Source: Neoceratodus forsteri (taxonomy: Eukaryota > Chordata > Ceratodontiformes > Ceratodontidae). Taken from it: a stretch of 64,000 nucleotides of DNA. Made by a program: the position numbers and the translations under genes. Position 1 is the first letter of the stretch; each line of letters begins with the position of its first letter. The DNA is taken from assembly GCA_016271365.2 (NCBI GenBank), contig CM028129.1:1008257501-1008321500 (forward strand), written 5' to 3'. A model generated the notes under the pieces. It worked only from the letters and a program-made list of their open reading frames with translations, did not search any database and was not told the DNA's origin. Positions 43,830 through 53,227 of this stretch are shown piece after piece.

Positions 43830-44846
43830 AGTTCCAGGCCTTGGGTCTTTCCGACGAGGTCCTCAATGTTGTTGAGGCGTCCTGTAAGGAGTCGATCAGA
43901 AAATGCTACGCCTTCAAATGGAAGAGATTCTCCATTTGGTGTCAGGGCAAGGGCTTGGACCCTTCCTCCTGTTCTGTGGCAAGCATTTTGGACTATTTAT
44001 GGTCCCTTTCTAGTCAAGGGCTTGGGTCGACTGACCCTAAGGGTGCACCTGGCAGCCCATCTCTGCTTACGGGCGGGCCGGGGAGCAGTCGGTGGCGAGG
44101 AAAGGGTGGTCAAGCCAAAGGCCTTGATCACATTTCCTCCGCAAGCGAGAACCTCCACCTCCGTGGGATTTACTGCTGGTACTGGCAAAGCTCATGGGCA
44201 AGCCATTCAACCAATGCACAGGTGTGATCTCTTCTCACCTGTCATGGAAGACCGCTTCTTGGTGGCTGTCACGTCAGCCAGAAGGGTGGAGAGCTCCAGG
44301 CGCTTTGCATCGAGTCTCCTTACCTGGTCTTCCACAGGGACAAGGTTGTCCTGCACCCCACCGAAATTCCTTCCAAGGTGGTGTCGGAGTTTCACCTTAA
44401 CCAGGTGTTGACTCTGCCGGTGTTCTACCCCAATCACACCTCGAGGCCGAATATAGGCTCCATACTCTGGACCCTGAAGGCGCCGCTATTATAAGGAGCG
44501 CACGGCTGAAATTCGGGGAGAGGTTCGCCAGCTGTTTGTCACCTACGCTGAAGCTGCACCTGGCAGACCTGCAGCCAAACAGACGATAGGCAGGTGGGTC
44601 ACCTCCTGCATAGATCGCTGCTATAAGTTGGAGGGCATGGAGCCTCCCAGAGGGATAAGAGCTCATTCTACCCGCCATACTGCTGCATCAGTGGCTGCTT
44701 CCAGGGACGTCCCTATCCAGGAAATCTGCAGGGCTGCTACCTGGAAGTCAGCACACACCTTTATTACCCATTACCACATCGACCTTGAGTCACGCCGGGA
44801 TGCTGGTTTTGGGGCCTCGGTTCTCCAGTCTTTATTCCCTAAGTAG
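43815..44846 (+). pseudogene. DIRS-E tyrosine recombinase, catalytic residues kept
   Basis: The core-binding domain reads KCYAFKWKRFSIWCQGKGLD near 43900-43960 and ILDYLWSLSSQGLG. The catalytic domain has FLVAVTSARRVES near 44255-44295 (box I arginine) and later, in another frame, RGIRAHSTRHTAASVAASRD near 44655-44715 (HxxR) and TWKSAHTFITHYHIDLESRR near 44740-44800 (nucleophile Tyr), ending LQSLFPK and a stop at 44846. A block near 44110-44215 resembles an insertion or worn linker. All catalytic residues are present, though frame breaks remain near 44020, 44290 and 44490. Confidence 0.87.
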
Positions 44847-44896
44847 GGGGTGTGCGCCTTGCCTCCCTCCGCCCGGAGAACTGCTAGGAGTCTGCC

Positions 44897-45000
44897 AATA
44901 ACTGTGGATGAACAACATATCCATGTCCCTAGAAATACAGGTTACTCACCTGTAACAGGAGTTCTTGGAATGGTATATGTTGTTCATCCACACGACCCAC
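44897..45000 (+). repeat. DIRS-E internal complementary region
   Basis: GTGGATGAACAACATATCCA, TGTCCCTAGAAATACAGG and TTACTCACCTGTAACAGGAG, TTCTTGGAATGGTATATGTT, GTTCATCCAC: the inverse of right end joined to left end, giving the circle junction CTGTATTTCTAGGGACATGG. Confidence 0.94.
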
Positions 45001-45039
45001 CCGACCTCCCCTCGAGCTGACGCTGCAGCCTGGCTTCCA

Positions 45040-45218
45040 GCGGCCAGATCTGGCGCCATGGGGCAGAGCCGAGAGTTTTACCACCCGGTGGGTGGGAGAG
45101 CCAGCTTGAAGACCTTCCGGCAAGATTTAAAGCGGCAAGGAACCTGCCAATAAGTGTGGATGAACAACATATACCATTCCTAGAACTCCTGTTACATACC
45201 GGTGAGTAACCTGTATTT
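45040..45218 (+). repeat. DIRS-E right inverted terminal repeat
   Basis: GGCAGAGCCGAGAGTTTTAC, CTTGAAGACCTTCCGGCAAG, ATTTAAAGCGGCAAGGAACC and AATAAGTGTGGATGAACAAC mirror the left ITR. The terminal extension is CTCCTGTTACATACCGGTGA...TGTATTT. Confidence 0.92.
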
Positions 45219-45810
45219 CTGGTAGCTATCATTCAGCAAGAAGGATCAGTATGCTGCCGGCCTTGTATGTGGAACAAACTACATTGCCCTCCACAGGGAT
45301 AAGGTTGTCCTCAGAACCAATAGGAAATTTCTCCCTAAGATGCTATCAGAGTTTCTCTTGAATCAGTCCATTACATCGCCTGTCTTTTTGCTGACCATTC
45401 CAGCTCAGGTGAGCATAGGATGCATAGCCTGGATGTAAAAAGGGCTATAAGTTGCTATCTGAATCAGACAAAAGGCCATAGGAATGAATGTACCCAGCTG
45501 TTCCTCACCTATGAAGAAGTGGAAAGGGCAAGCCAGCCACAGAAAGGATCATTGCACAATGGATCATGGCTTGTATTCAGTTCTGCTATGGCAAACATGG
45601 TAAGGAGCCACCAGTGGGCCTGAGGGCTCGCTCTACCAGGGGGACAGTGGCTTCCATAGCAGCTGCAAGGGATGTTCCCCTTCTTGAGATCTGCAAAGCA
45701 GCTACATAGAAAACTACATACATTCGCTAAGCACTACTGCCTGGATACTCGGCTAGGAGTGATGCCAGGTTTGGCACAGCAGTACTGCAGAACGTATTCC
45801 TTAAGTAGGT
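45219..45810 (+). pseudogene. DIRS-C tyrosine recombinase, catalytic part
   Basis: The gene continues from 34078: LVAIIQQEGS-like sequence stands where SARRISEL should be, so box I arginine is not visible. NRKFLPKMLSEFLLNQS is near 45320, LHSLDVKRAISCYLNQTKGH near 45420-45480 and the helix ARWIMACIQFCY-like near 45560. The HxxR box reads ARSTRGTVA near 45628, with histidine changed to arginine. FAKHYCLDTRL near 45725 keeps the tyrosine. Two of the catalytic positions are thus lost. Confidence 0.85.
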
Positions 45811-45837
45811 TCTGTGCCCACCTCCAAGGGGCACTGC

Positions 45838-45950
45838 TTGGTAGTCTGTATTTGTCAGAATACAGTAGGACTTTCTGGGGTTTGAAGAAAAAATTACTTA
45901 CCATAGTAATCGTGTTTCTTCCAAGCGAGTCTTACTGTATTATGACCTCC
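45838..45950 (+). repeat. DIRS-C internal complementary region
   Basis: TGTATTTGTCAGAATACAGT plus CTGGGGTTTG is the inverse of the left end; GTGTTTCTTCCAAGCGAGTC is the inverse of the right end; the centre is AAGAAAAAATTACTTACC. Confidence 0.9.
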
Positions 45951-46187
45951 CACCCTGCCTCCCCTACTAGAACCTGGGGGGCACTGCATTCACACTGTCT
46001 CTCAGAAATGTTAGACCACTGGGTGGTTCTTTCATGGGCATCTGTGTCTTGAGTCTTTTTTTATGCCCTTGTTGGGTTTATAGTCAGTTGACTACATAAG
46101 TTAGATATAGATTATTAGTTTAATATATTTTTTACTTGGCATAGCTTAGTTTATTTCATATTTGCTATTATCACTGTATGTTTGCTC

Positions 46188-46394
46188 GTAAGAATCTGGC
46201 AGTTACATAGAATGTGCCAGGGACAGTGGTTTGAAAACTGAACTTGAGCCTATTGAACGTTCCACTATTAGCATGTAGGCTTTTAATTCTTTCATCTCCG
46301 GGGCAGTTCAGCTGGAAGGGCTAACTGCATTTGTCAGAATACAGTAAGACTTCCTTGGAAGAAACAAGATTACTATGGTAAGTAATTTTTTCTT
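46188..46394 (+). repeat. DIRS-C right inverted terminal repeat
   Basis: GTTTGAAAACTGAACTTGAG, TCATCTCCGGGGCAGTTCAG and AAGGGCTAACTGCATTTGTC mirror 25215-25350. It ends ATGGTAAGTAATTTTTTCTT. Confidence 0.9.
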
Positions 46395-47060
46395 GTCTTC
46401 CCTGCCTCCTGACAAGGACTCCAGAAAAATGGATTTTATTGCAAAGAAGGTGTACTCAACAGCTTCTCTGCCTTTCCTCTTATATGGCTTTCACAGTCAA
46501 GTATCAGAAAGCATTATGGAATTCTGTCCTGGCTATTGCCCAGAATGAATCGGACACAATGGTGCTGGACCTGATTGACACTGCAAAAAACTGCCCTGGA
46601 AGATACAAAATATCAATTCCACGTGGCAGACGACAACAATGATGCTGCCTCTAGAGCCATGGCCCATGCCATCTCTTTGAGGTGTTTTGCTTGGCTTAGA
46701 ACTACCAGTCTTACTCCATACACCCAGTCTAAAGCCATGGATTTTACTTGTGATCAAAACATGGTGTTTGATTCCAGGACAACAGACTATATGAAAAAGG
46801 TTGAGTACAAGGCTTCTTGGCAAAGTCATTCCTCTAAACCTAAACCTGCTGCCCCACAAAAATCCCACTCTAGGGGAAACAGGGGCAGAGGTTACTATCA
46901 CAGACGTTATGCGCCCTATCCTCCCTCTGAGTACTCAGTACAGAGGATTTTACAGAGGAGGGGGCAGAAGGGGGCCAAAGAAGAGCCACCTCTGCCCAGC
47001 CAGCAGCCTCCCAGCCTAAGCCCTGATGGAGTGTCCAGGTTGCCTCCCCTCTGCCAGTAG
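46395..47060 (+). pseudogene. DIRS-G gag, 3' part
   Basis: It resumes after DIRS-C in the middle of the PPDKDSRKMDF block (46400-46440), then YGFHSQVSES or, in frame, SSYMAFTVKYQKALWNSVL near 46485-46535. QFHVADDNNDAASRAMAHA, SLRCFAWLRTTSLTPYTQS and MDFTCDQNMVFDSRTTDYMK (46610-46800) are the Gag C-terminal block. An Arg/Gly/Tyr-rich tail (RGNRGRGYYHRRYAPYPPS) follows near 46875-46930. A stop at 46642 and frame changes break it. Confidence 0.84.
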
Positions 47061-47061
47061 G

Positions 47062-48000
47062 GGGCAGACTCTCGCACTGTCTTCAAGTTTGGACCCTTAT
47101 TACCTCAGATAAGGGGTCCTGGAAAATAGTGGAAAAGGGTCTGTCACTACAGTTCAAGCAGATGCCAGACCTCAGGTGTACCCAGGTGTCAAAGCCCCTA
47201 ACCCCAACACAGGTGCTTTTGTTGGAGTTAGAGGTAAAAACCTCCTAGCTTTACGAGCAGTGGAGAGTGTCCCTGCCCACGAAAGGGGCAAAGGCCTCTA
47301 CTCCAGGTACTTCCTGACACAAAAGAAAACTGGGGAGTGGCGACCTATTTTGGATCTCGGATATCTGAACAAACATCTGCTAAAACCAAAATTCAAAATG
47401 GTCACTCTAGCAATGGTTATGCAGCCCTTACAGCAGGGGGACTGGCTAGCCTCACTGGACCTAAATGATGCTTACCTGCACATACCCATAAGGAAGTCTC
47501 ACAGAAAGTTTGTCAAATTCAAGCTTCCTTCAGGTCACTATCAGTTTGCTGCAGTGCCCTTCAGCCTGTCCTCTGCCCCAAATGTGTTCACCAAGTGCCT
47601 TGCAGTGGTAGCAGCACCTCAGAAAGCAGGGGGTGTCTGTCTACCCTTACTTGGATGACTGGCTAGTGGTGGCAAAATCTTCTTAACAAGAGCAGGAGTC
47701 CCTTTCCCTCACACAGCAGACTTTGCAGTCACTGAGGTTCCTGGGAAATCTTAAGAAATCCCACTTGGAACCCTTTCAGATTTTTACCTTCATAGGAGCC
47801 CAGCTGAACATCTTGAAGGGATCTGCCTTCCTCCCTCCAGAGAGAATTCAAAACTTCTTGTTAGTGGTGGATTCTTTCATCCTGGGCCAGCCAAGACCAG
47901 CCAGAGATTTTCTCGGACTCCTGGGACATATGGCATCAATGACAGCAATGGTCCCAGATGAGTACAGAATGCAAGCACTGCAATTTTACCTGAGTGATCG
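47062..48000 (+). pseudogene. DIRS-G reverse transcriptase, frameshifted
   Basis: From 47275 one frame reads GKGLYSRYFLTQKKTGEWRP, YLNKHLLKPKFKMVTLAMV, QGDWLASLDLNDAYLHIPI (motif A kept) and VPFSLSSAPNVFTKCLAV, ending at 47658. In the next frame LPYLDDWLVVAKSS (47640-47680) keeps the catalytic aspartates. QSLRFLGNLKKSHLEPFQIF and ARDFLGLLGHMASMTAMVPD (47905-47960) follow. One frame change separates motif A from motif C. Confidence 0.88.
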
Positions 48001-48800
48001 CTGGTCTCAAAGGAGCAGTGCCTTGTCAAAGCTGATAAAGTCTCAGATCAGTTTCAGCAGGCTCTACTTTGGTGGAAAAACCCGCCAAACCTGTCTGGGG
48101 GGGTTTCCCTTTCAGGGCGCTCTTCCCACAAAAGCGGTTGCCACAGATGCCTCCCTGCTAGGCTGGGGAGCTCATTTGGACAGTGCCTCAGTAAGTGGTA
48201 CCTGAGCTACCCAAGAGTCTCAGTCACACATAAACCTCTTGGAGCTCAGCGCCATTTTCCTAGCAATCAAGGCCTTCGCTCCTCTCGTAAAAGGACAGAC
48301 TGTACAAACAAGGACACTTACATTACGGCAGTGTTTTACATAAACAAGCAGGGTGTCACCAAATCAGGGATACTCTGTTCAGAGGCTCTAAAGATTTAGC
48401 CTCTTGTCTATTCCCTGGGAGTCAGCCTTTCGGCCACTCACCTCCCTGGCAAGGACAACACCCTGGCTGATGCTCTCAGCTGCATCAATCAGGGTCACAG
48501 TGAGTGGACTCTGAACAAGCAAGTGCTAGCCCAGTCTTCAGGAGGTGAAGTACACCAGAAGTTGATCTGTTTGCGTTCCCCCTCACTTTTCAGCTTCCTC
48601 AGTAGTGTTGCAGGCCTCCAGTTAAGGGGTCACTACCACTGGATGCCCTGATCGTGGACTAGTCAGGAAGGTTCCTTTGTGCCTTCCCTCCATTCCCTCT
48701 GATATTCAGGGTATTGCTTAAACTCAGACAGCAGCCTGCATCAATGATCCTGGTAGCATCGGATTGACCCTGGCAAGCCTGATACCCTCTCCTGCTCTCT
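48001..48800 (+). pseudogene. DIRS-G RNase H and methyltransferase-like region
   Basis: VATDASLLGWGAHLDSAS (48140-48190), LLELSAIFLAIKAFAPLVKG (48235-48295, where the usual ELRA reads ELSA), a TDN-like position lost in RTLTLRQCFT near 48310-48340, and LPGKDNTLADALSCINQGH near 48445-48500. The methyltransferase-like part follows, with CAFPPFPLIFRVLLKLR near 48680-48725 and ILVASD near 48750. The central acidic residue of RNase H appears lost. Several stops. Confidence 0.78.
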
Positions 48801-48879
48801 CTATCCAGAGGCAGGAATATTCGCCTTTCTCCAACTCACTCTCTGCTAACTCCTCCCCAGACAGGAGTGTATTATCCAG

Positions 48880-49965
48880 ACGTACACTCTTCAAATCAAA
48901 GCTTGGCTGTTGAGTTAGAGTTCCCAACTTCTCACTGCTCTGAACAGGTCCTGAAGATCCTGAGAACTGCCAAAAACCCTAATACCAAGAAGTCTTATGC
49001 AGCCAAGTGGAAAAGGTGTTCCCTGTGGTGCAAAGGCACAAGGGTGAATCCTCTAGCAGACTCAGCTGCTGGATTACCTGGTGCACTTGCAGACCGCTGG
49101 CTTAAAGCATTCTTCTCTGAAGCTACACCTGGCTGCTGTTTTGGCCTACCTCTCTGTGGGAAAGGAAAAATCTATTTTTTCCCACTTGGTGTTCAAGGAG
49201 TTTCTTAAAGGCCTCCTTCACCTTCAGCCTCCAGTCAGGGAGCCTGTTCTTCCTTGGAGCCTGAATCTCTGTATTGCCAAGGTCATGGACCCCCCTTTTG
49301 ATCCCATGGCTACAGCCCACCTTAAATTTGTGACCTGGAAAGCTGTCTTTGGTGGCCATTAGGTACCTCTGCAAGAAGAATTTCGGTTACAGGCTCTGTG
49401 CGCTGAGCCCAACTACATCATCCCTCATAGGGACAAAAATGAGCTCAGGACAAGTAGGAAATTCCTACCTAAGATGGTCTCTAAGTTTCACCCTAATCAG
49501 TCCATCACCTTGCCTGTATTTTTTACTGAGAAATCCACTTCTGGCGAACAGAAGCTACACAGCCTGGATGTCAAAAGAGCTCTCTCTTACTACCTAGAGC
49601 ACACTAGGCAGTTCACAAGTACTTCCACACAATTATTCCCTACCTATGGGGAAGCAGGTAGAGGAAAACCAGCAACTAAGAGTACTGTTTCTCACTGGTT
49701 AGTCTCTTGCATTAGATTTTGCTATCCGAAAGCTGGTCAACAACCTCCTGAAGGGCTCGGGGCCCACTCTACTAGGGGCACTGCAGCCTCTGTGGCAGCT
49801 GCAAGAGACATACCCCTCCTGGATGTTTGCAAGGCAGCTACTTGGAAAACTGTACACACATTCATTAAGCACTACTATCTTGATTTATAGTCCATATCTG
49901 ATGCCAGATTTGGCAGGGCGGTACTGCAGAGCCTATTTCCTAAGCAGGTTCTCCGCCCACCTCCC
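48880..49965 (+). pseudogene. DIRS-G tyrosine recombinase, 3' half open
   Basis: The core-binding domain has LKILRTAKNPNTKKSYAAKW, KRCSLWCKGTRVNP (48950-49045) and FLKGLLHLQPPVREPVLPWS near 49205. The box I region near 49360-49385 reads RYLCKKNFGYRL in one frame (TSARRISVTG in another). A clean frame at 49474-49890 covers LHSLDVKRALSYYLEHTRQ, GAHSTRGTAASVAAARDIPL (HxxR) and TWKTVHTFIKHYYLDL with the nucleophile, then stops one codon group early. DIRS-H follows about 20 bp after the end of the gene. Confidence 0.86.
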
Positions 49966-49974
49966 AGATCTTAT

Positions 49975-50130
49975 CTGTGTCAGTCTTCACCATTCATCAC
50001 CTGTGAGTATGTGGCCGGAGGTCACAACCTCATGGGAGGTTTTTTGGATGGGCGGAGTCGACGCACCAATGACATCGCCCTCGGGGCCATTAGGTGCCAC
50101 CCTGCCCCTCCTGCCTGTTCTTAGTCTCCT
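49975..50130 (+). repeat. DIRS-H left inverted terminal repeat
   Basis: TATGTGGCCGGAGGTCACAA, GGGCGGAGTCGACGCAC and CATCGCCCTCGGGGCC are complementary to 59680-59800 (for example GAGGTTGTGACCTCCGGCCA). Confidence 0.87.
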
Positions 50131-50289
50131 CGCCATACAGGTCGCACTGCGGAGGAGCTACTATCAAGAGGCCTGCATTATTGACTCAGGTCGCCGATGT
50201 GCAGAGAAATACTTTCCTGCTGGTTCCTGCTTCACCACCACCAACCGCCATAGTAAGACTGTTCCTTTCTTTATTTGTCAGCGGCGTCG

Positions 50290-52673
50290 CAGTCTTTGTT
50301 TAACTTGTTTTGCCGGGATCAGTGTCTCCGGGCAAGAAATCGCTGGAAGACGGGCAGCCCCCTATGCGACGGTGCCCGTGCGGCCGCAAGTACTCCGTCA
50401 CTGACCAGCATGATCGTTGCCTCGCGTGTCTTGGCCCGCTTCACAACATGGTTTCGTGCGATACCTGCTTCTCCATGGACCATCGTGTCATCAAGCAACA
50501 CGCATGGAAAGTTGGACGAGCTCCGCCGACTTTTGGGGGACGGGCGTGCACTCTGGCCAAGCCGCGGTCTCTCGGCCTTTCCTGTGGGTCCCCTCCTGGT
50601 TCTATACAGACCGTGGAGGAGGGGGCTTCTGCTCCTAGTAGCCTCGCCGTTGCAGAAGCCCTTCCGATGCAGGAGGCCCGCCCTTCCTGGGGGCGGGAGG
50701 CACCACTCTGGCAACGCCTTCAGGGTGAAGGTTCTGGTGTCGCTTCCACCGGGCTGGTCTGAACTGTCTTCGACGCTGTCTGTCGGTGCCATCTTGGGCC
50801 TCTGCAACACTCGCGGCGCCGTGAGTCCTGATGGCGCCATGGCTGGCACTGGTCTGCCACTCAGCGCCGTCTCCGCTGTCGACGCCGTTCACAGCGCTGA
50901 TGGTGCTGAAGGCACCGTGGGATGTTATACAGCGCCATCTTTGACCGATTCAATGGCACTGAGGCTGGGGACGGCACCGTGTCTAGCTCTGGTGCTACTT
51001 GCGGCGCCGAGCGAAGACACTGTGCCGTGGGAGGTGTCGCCCTTGGCGCCACTCGTGGTGTCGAGAAAGCTGCTGGTGCCATCATTGGCAGTGCCCCTGA
51101 CTTTGGTGCCGCTTGTGGTGCTGTGGGTCAGGATGGCACCGTGGCAGGCATCGACTCCGCTTCTGCTACCTCTCTCAGTGCCATGTCTTCGGGCACCATT
51201 TGCGGTGCAGTTGGAGAGTTTGGCGCCAGCTCTGGTGCAGACACCCGGACTGGTACCCCCTTCTGTCAGGACGGCAGTGGGCGTCCATGTACAGTCTGGC
51301 ACTGGACTTTGGTCTCTACCTCCTCAGAGACAGAGTCCGAGTCTGGTTCGGGACGGCTATCCGACTCTTTAGAGTTGGCGGCGGCCCACATGGACACCCT
51401 GGTAGTTTCCTCAGCTGACCGGAGGCAGCCCCCCTCTGGGGGCCTTTCGGTTGCCCCCATGTCAAGGGTCAGGTGTGCTGACCAGCAGGCAGTGGTGCAG
51501 GCCACTATTGCTCTGCAGCCTGGGCTCAGAGTATGTTCTGCCCCCTCAGTTGCGGTACCCCGTCAGGTGGTGTACCTGGATCGCCCAACTTTAGGGCCGA
51601 TTGGAGCACCCACGGGAGGGGAGGGTGCTACTCCCTGGGTGGTCCTATCGGGGACTGACCAGGGTTGTCAGCTGCCTAGGCTGGTGTGTGCGAGGAGGAG
51701 GGCTCTTACGGACTCTGAGGGGTCAGGGTTCGATGCTGCGATCCTTTTCCGAGACCCACCCGGGTTCGGGAATGATTCGTTGTGTGGACCCCCTCCCTTC
51801 TCTCTCTGTCTCCTTGAGAGGGCCCTGGTCTTTGGAGGATAGGGACCATCCTTTTGGAGTTCCATGGTCCCGGTCACCTCACAGTGGGGAGTCTTCAGGG
51901 CACAGCCTAGGCAGTTCCAGTATGGTTGATCAGCTGTCGGCTGTAGGGTTTTCTGGAGCCCCTTCTTCTCTTGAGGCTCCTGTTGCACTTTCTTTCCTGG
52001 ACAAACGACTGTCACCTTCTGCCGTTGGCCTTGCCCCCACTCCTCTGTCACCTTCTCCTGTGCTCCCAGGCATTTTTGGTCCTATGGGACCTCTCTCCTG
52101 GGAGCAATTCAGGGGTGTGGTTGCTCACTTCCCTTCATATGTCAGGGCCATGGACAGACAGGTGTTTCACCATCACCCTGAGCAGCCAACCCCTGGATCT
52201 CCAAGGTCCTCCGCTTCCTCATCCCCCTCTTCGGAGGAGAGGAGCCCTCTGTCCACATCTCTCCTGCTGCTGATCTCGCAGAGTATCTGCATTTCCTCAT
52301 GAGAATGATGGAGGACCTGCATGTCACCCCACCCACTCAGCACAATCCGGAGCATTCGATGCGCGCCTTCCTAGGCGATTTCAGTGCGGACACCCTTGTG
52401 GTGCCCGCCTGGCCTGCTGTTTTCCAGGAGGTGTCATGCGATTCTGGCAAAGACCCTTTTCTGGAGTCCCAGCCCCTAGTGATCTGAGCCAGAGGTATTG
52501 GGCCCCCCAAGAGTCTCCAGGTCGATGCTCCTCATCCTCAGTCAGGACTGAACAGCTGGACACTCACGATTATTTTCACAGCCTCCCATGACTGGCTCCG
52601 GGATCAAGAGATCATGGATTTTGACTTCTGGGGGAGGAGGACTTTCTACTCGGCATGGTTGCTTCTTTCAATT
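50290..52673 (+). pseudogene. DIRS-H gag, 5' part
   Basis: The zinc module is clear at 50368-50460: RRCPCGRKYSVTDQHDRCLA, CLGPLHNMVSC, DTC (CXC and CX2C with H and C spaced as in D). The frame stops at 50762, and the same frame is open again at 50922-51842: a 120-codon stretch rich in Gly, Ala, Thr and Ser built on a recurring GGTGCC-type motif, followed by an acidic SSETESESGSGRLSDS block near 51325-51370. Later frames hold MDRQVFHHHPEQPTPGSPRS near 52150 and a Ser-rich run. The gene is cut at 52673 by DIRS-I and goes on at 58418. Confidence 0.75.
50780..51260. repeat. GGTGCC/GGCACC/GGCGCC motif array within DIRS-H gag
   Basis: The six-base motif GGTGCC, its inverse GGCACC or the palindrome GGCGCC occurs more than twenty times in about 480 bp, at intervals of roughly 15-30 bp (for example 50784, 50814, 50832, 50846, 50914, 50971, 51003, 51039, 51075, 51095, 51104, 51134). 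Confidence 0.75.
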
Positions 52674-52875
52674 CAAACACCATGAAGTCTTGCTATATTA
52701 TGACTGTATGCAGTCAGCCACTGCAGCTGAACTGCCCCGGAGAGGAAAGAGTTAACTCCAGAGAGTCTGGAGTTCCACAGCGCGAGGGCGCTATACCAAA
52801 GCTCTATCTGGCCAGTTTCAAATGAAACTGTCAGATTCTTTACTCCGGCTCACTGAACAGTCGCCCGAGAGCAGC
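52674..52875 (+). repeat. DIRS-I left inverted terminal repeat
   Basis: AACTGCCCCGGAGAGGAAAG, TTAACTCCAGAGAGTCTGGA, CACAGCGCGAGGGCGCTATA and CCAAAGCTCTATCTGGCCAG are mirrored at 58220-58345. Confidence 0.93.
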
Positions 52876-53227
52876 TCCTTCACATCGGTTCATTTCTTGT
52901 TCATGGAGTATTTTCGGTTCATTTGAACCGCAAAATATTTATTTTACCGATTTCGTTAAAAGCTCTATCTGGTAAACCGTAAGTAGAAATTTAAAGTCTG
53001 TGTTGAAATTCAATTATCGGTTCGGTTTTGAACCGATCGGGTTTGCTTAATTTAACGTTTTAAAGTGTGGTTGGGCTTTTAGAGTGCGGTTCTCGGTTCT
53101 TATCGGTTCTAAAAAAACCTTGCTTTTAAAATAGGTTTTTTCAAATACCCGTGACACGGTTAGGAACCGATAAGGGTGTCTTGCCTGGCACTGCCATCAA
53201 AAGGGCAAGTTTGGTTAGGCTGGCATT

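Larger units (their letters stand above)
39704..45218 (+). mobile_element. DIRS-E, full-length GC-rich DIRS family
   Basis: 5515 bp. The left end CTAGGGACATGGATATGTTG follows the last base of D; the right end GGTGAGTAACCTGTATTT is followed by CTGGTAGCTATC of the DIRS-C recombinase gene. The ICR at 44897 spells the joined ends. Base composition is clearly richer in G+C than in A-D and I, and protein motifs are more distant, so it is a separate family. Genes are broken by a modest number of indels. It was inserted either at the right end of D or at the same TT of C. Confidence 0.93.
25199..46394 (+). mobile_element. DIRS-C, DIRS copy interrupted by CR1, D and E
   Basis: The left end CAAACCCCAGGAAGTATTAC (25199) and right end GGTAAGTAATTTTTTCTT (46394) are confirmed by its ICR at 45838-45950. 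It sits in the gag of DIRS-G; deleting it restores the reading SLPPDKDSRKMDF across the junction. C itself is interrupted by a CR1 pair in gag (26804-32717) and by DIRS-D plus DIRS-E in its recombinase gene (34079-45218). It also lacks about 2 kb between RT and YR. The remaining own sequence is about 4.15 kb. Confidence 0.9.

Noticed and set aside
50275..51372. A 365-codon open frame rich in Leu, Ala, Val and Pro
   Set aside because: It overlaps the Gag frame that carries the zinc module and the acidic block, opens with TTG, and is a by-product of the GGTGCC array read in another phase.
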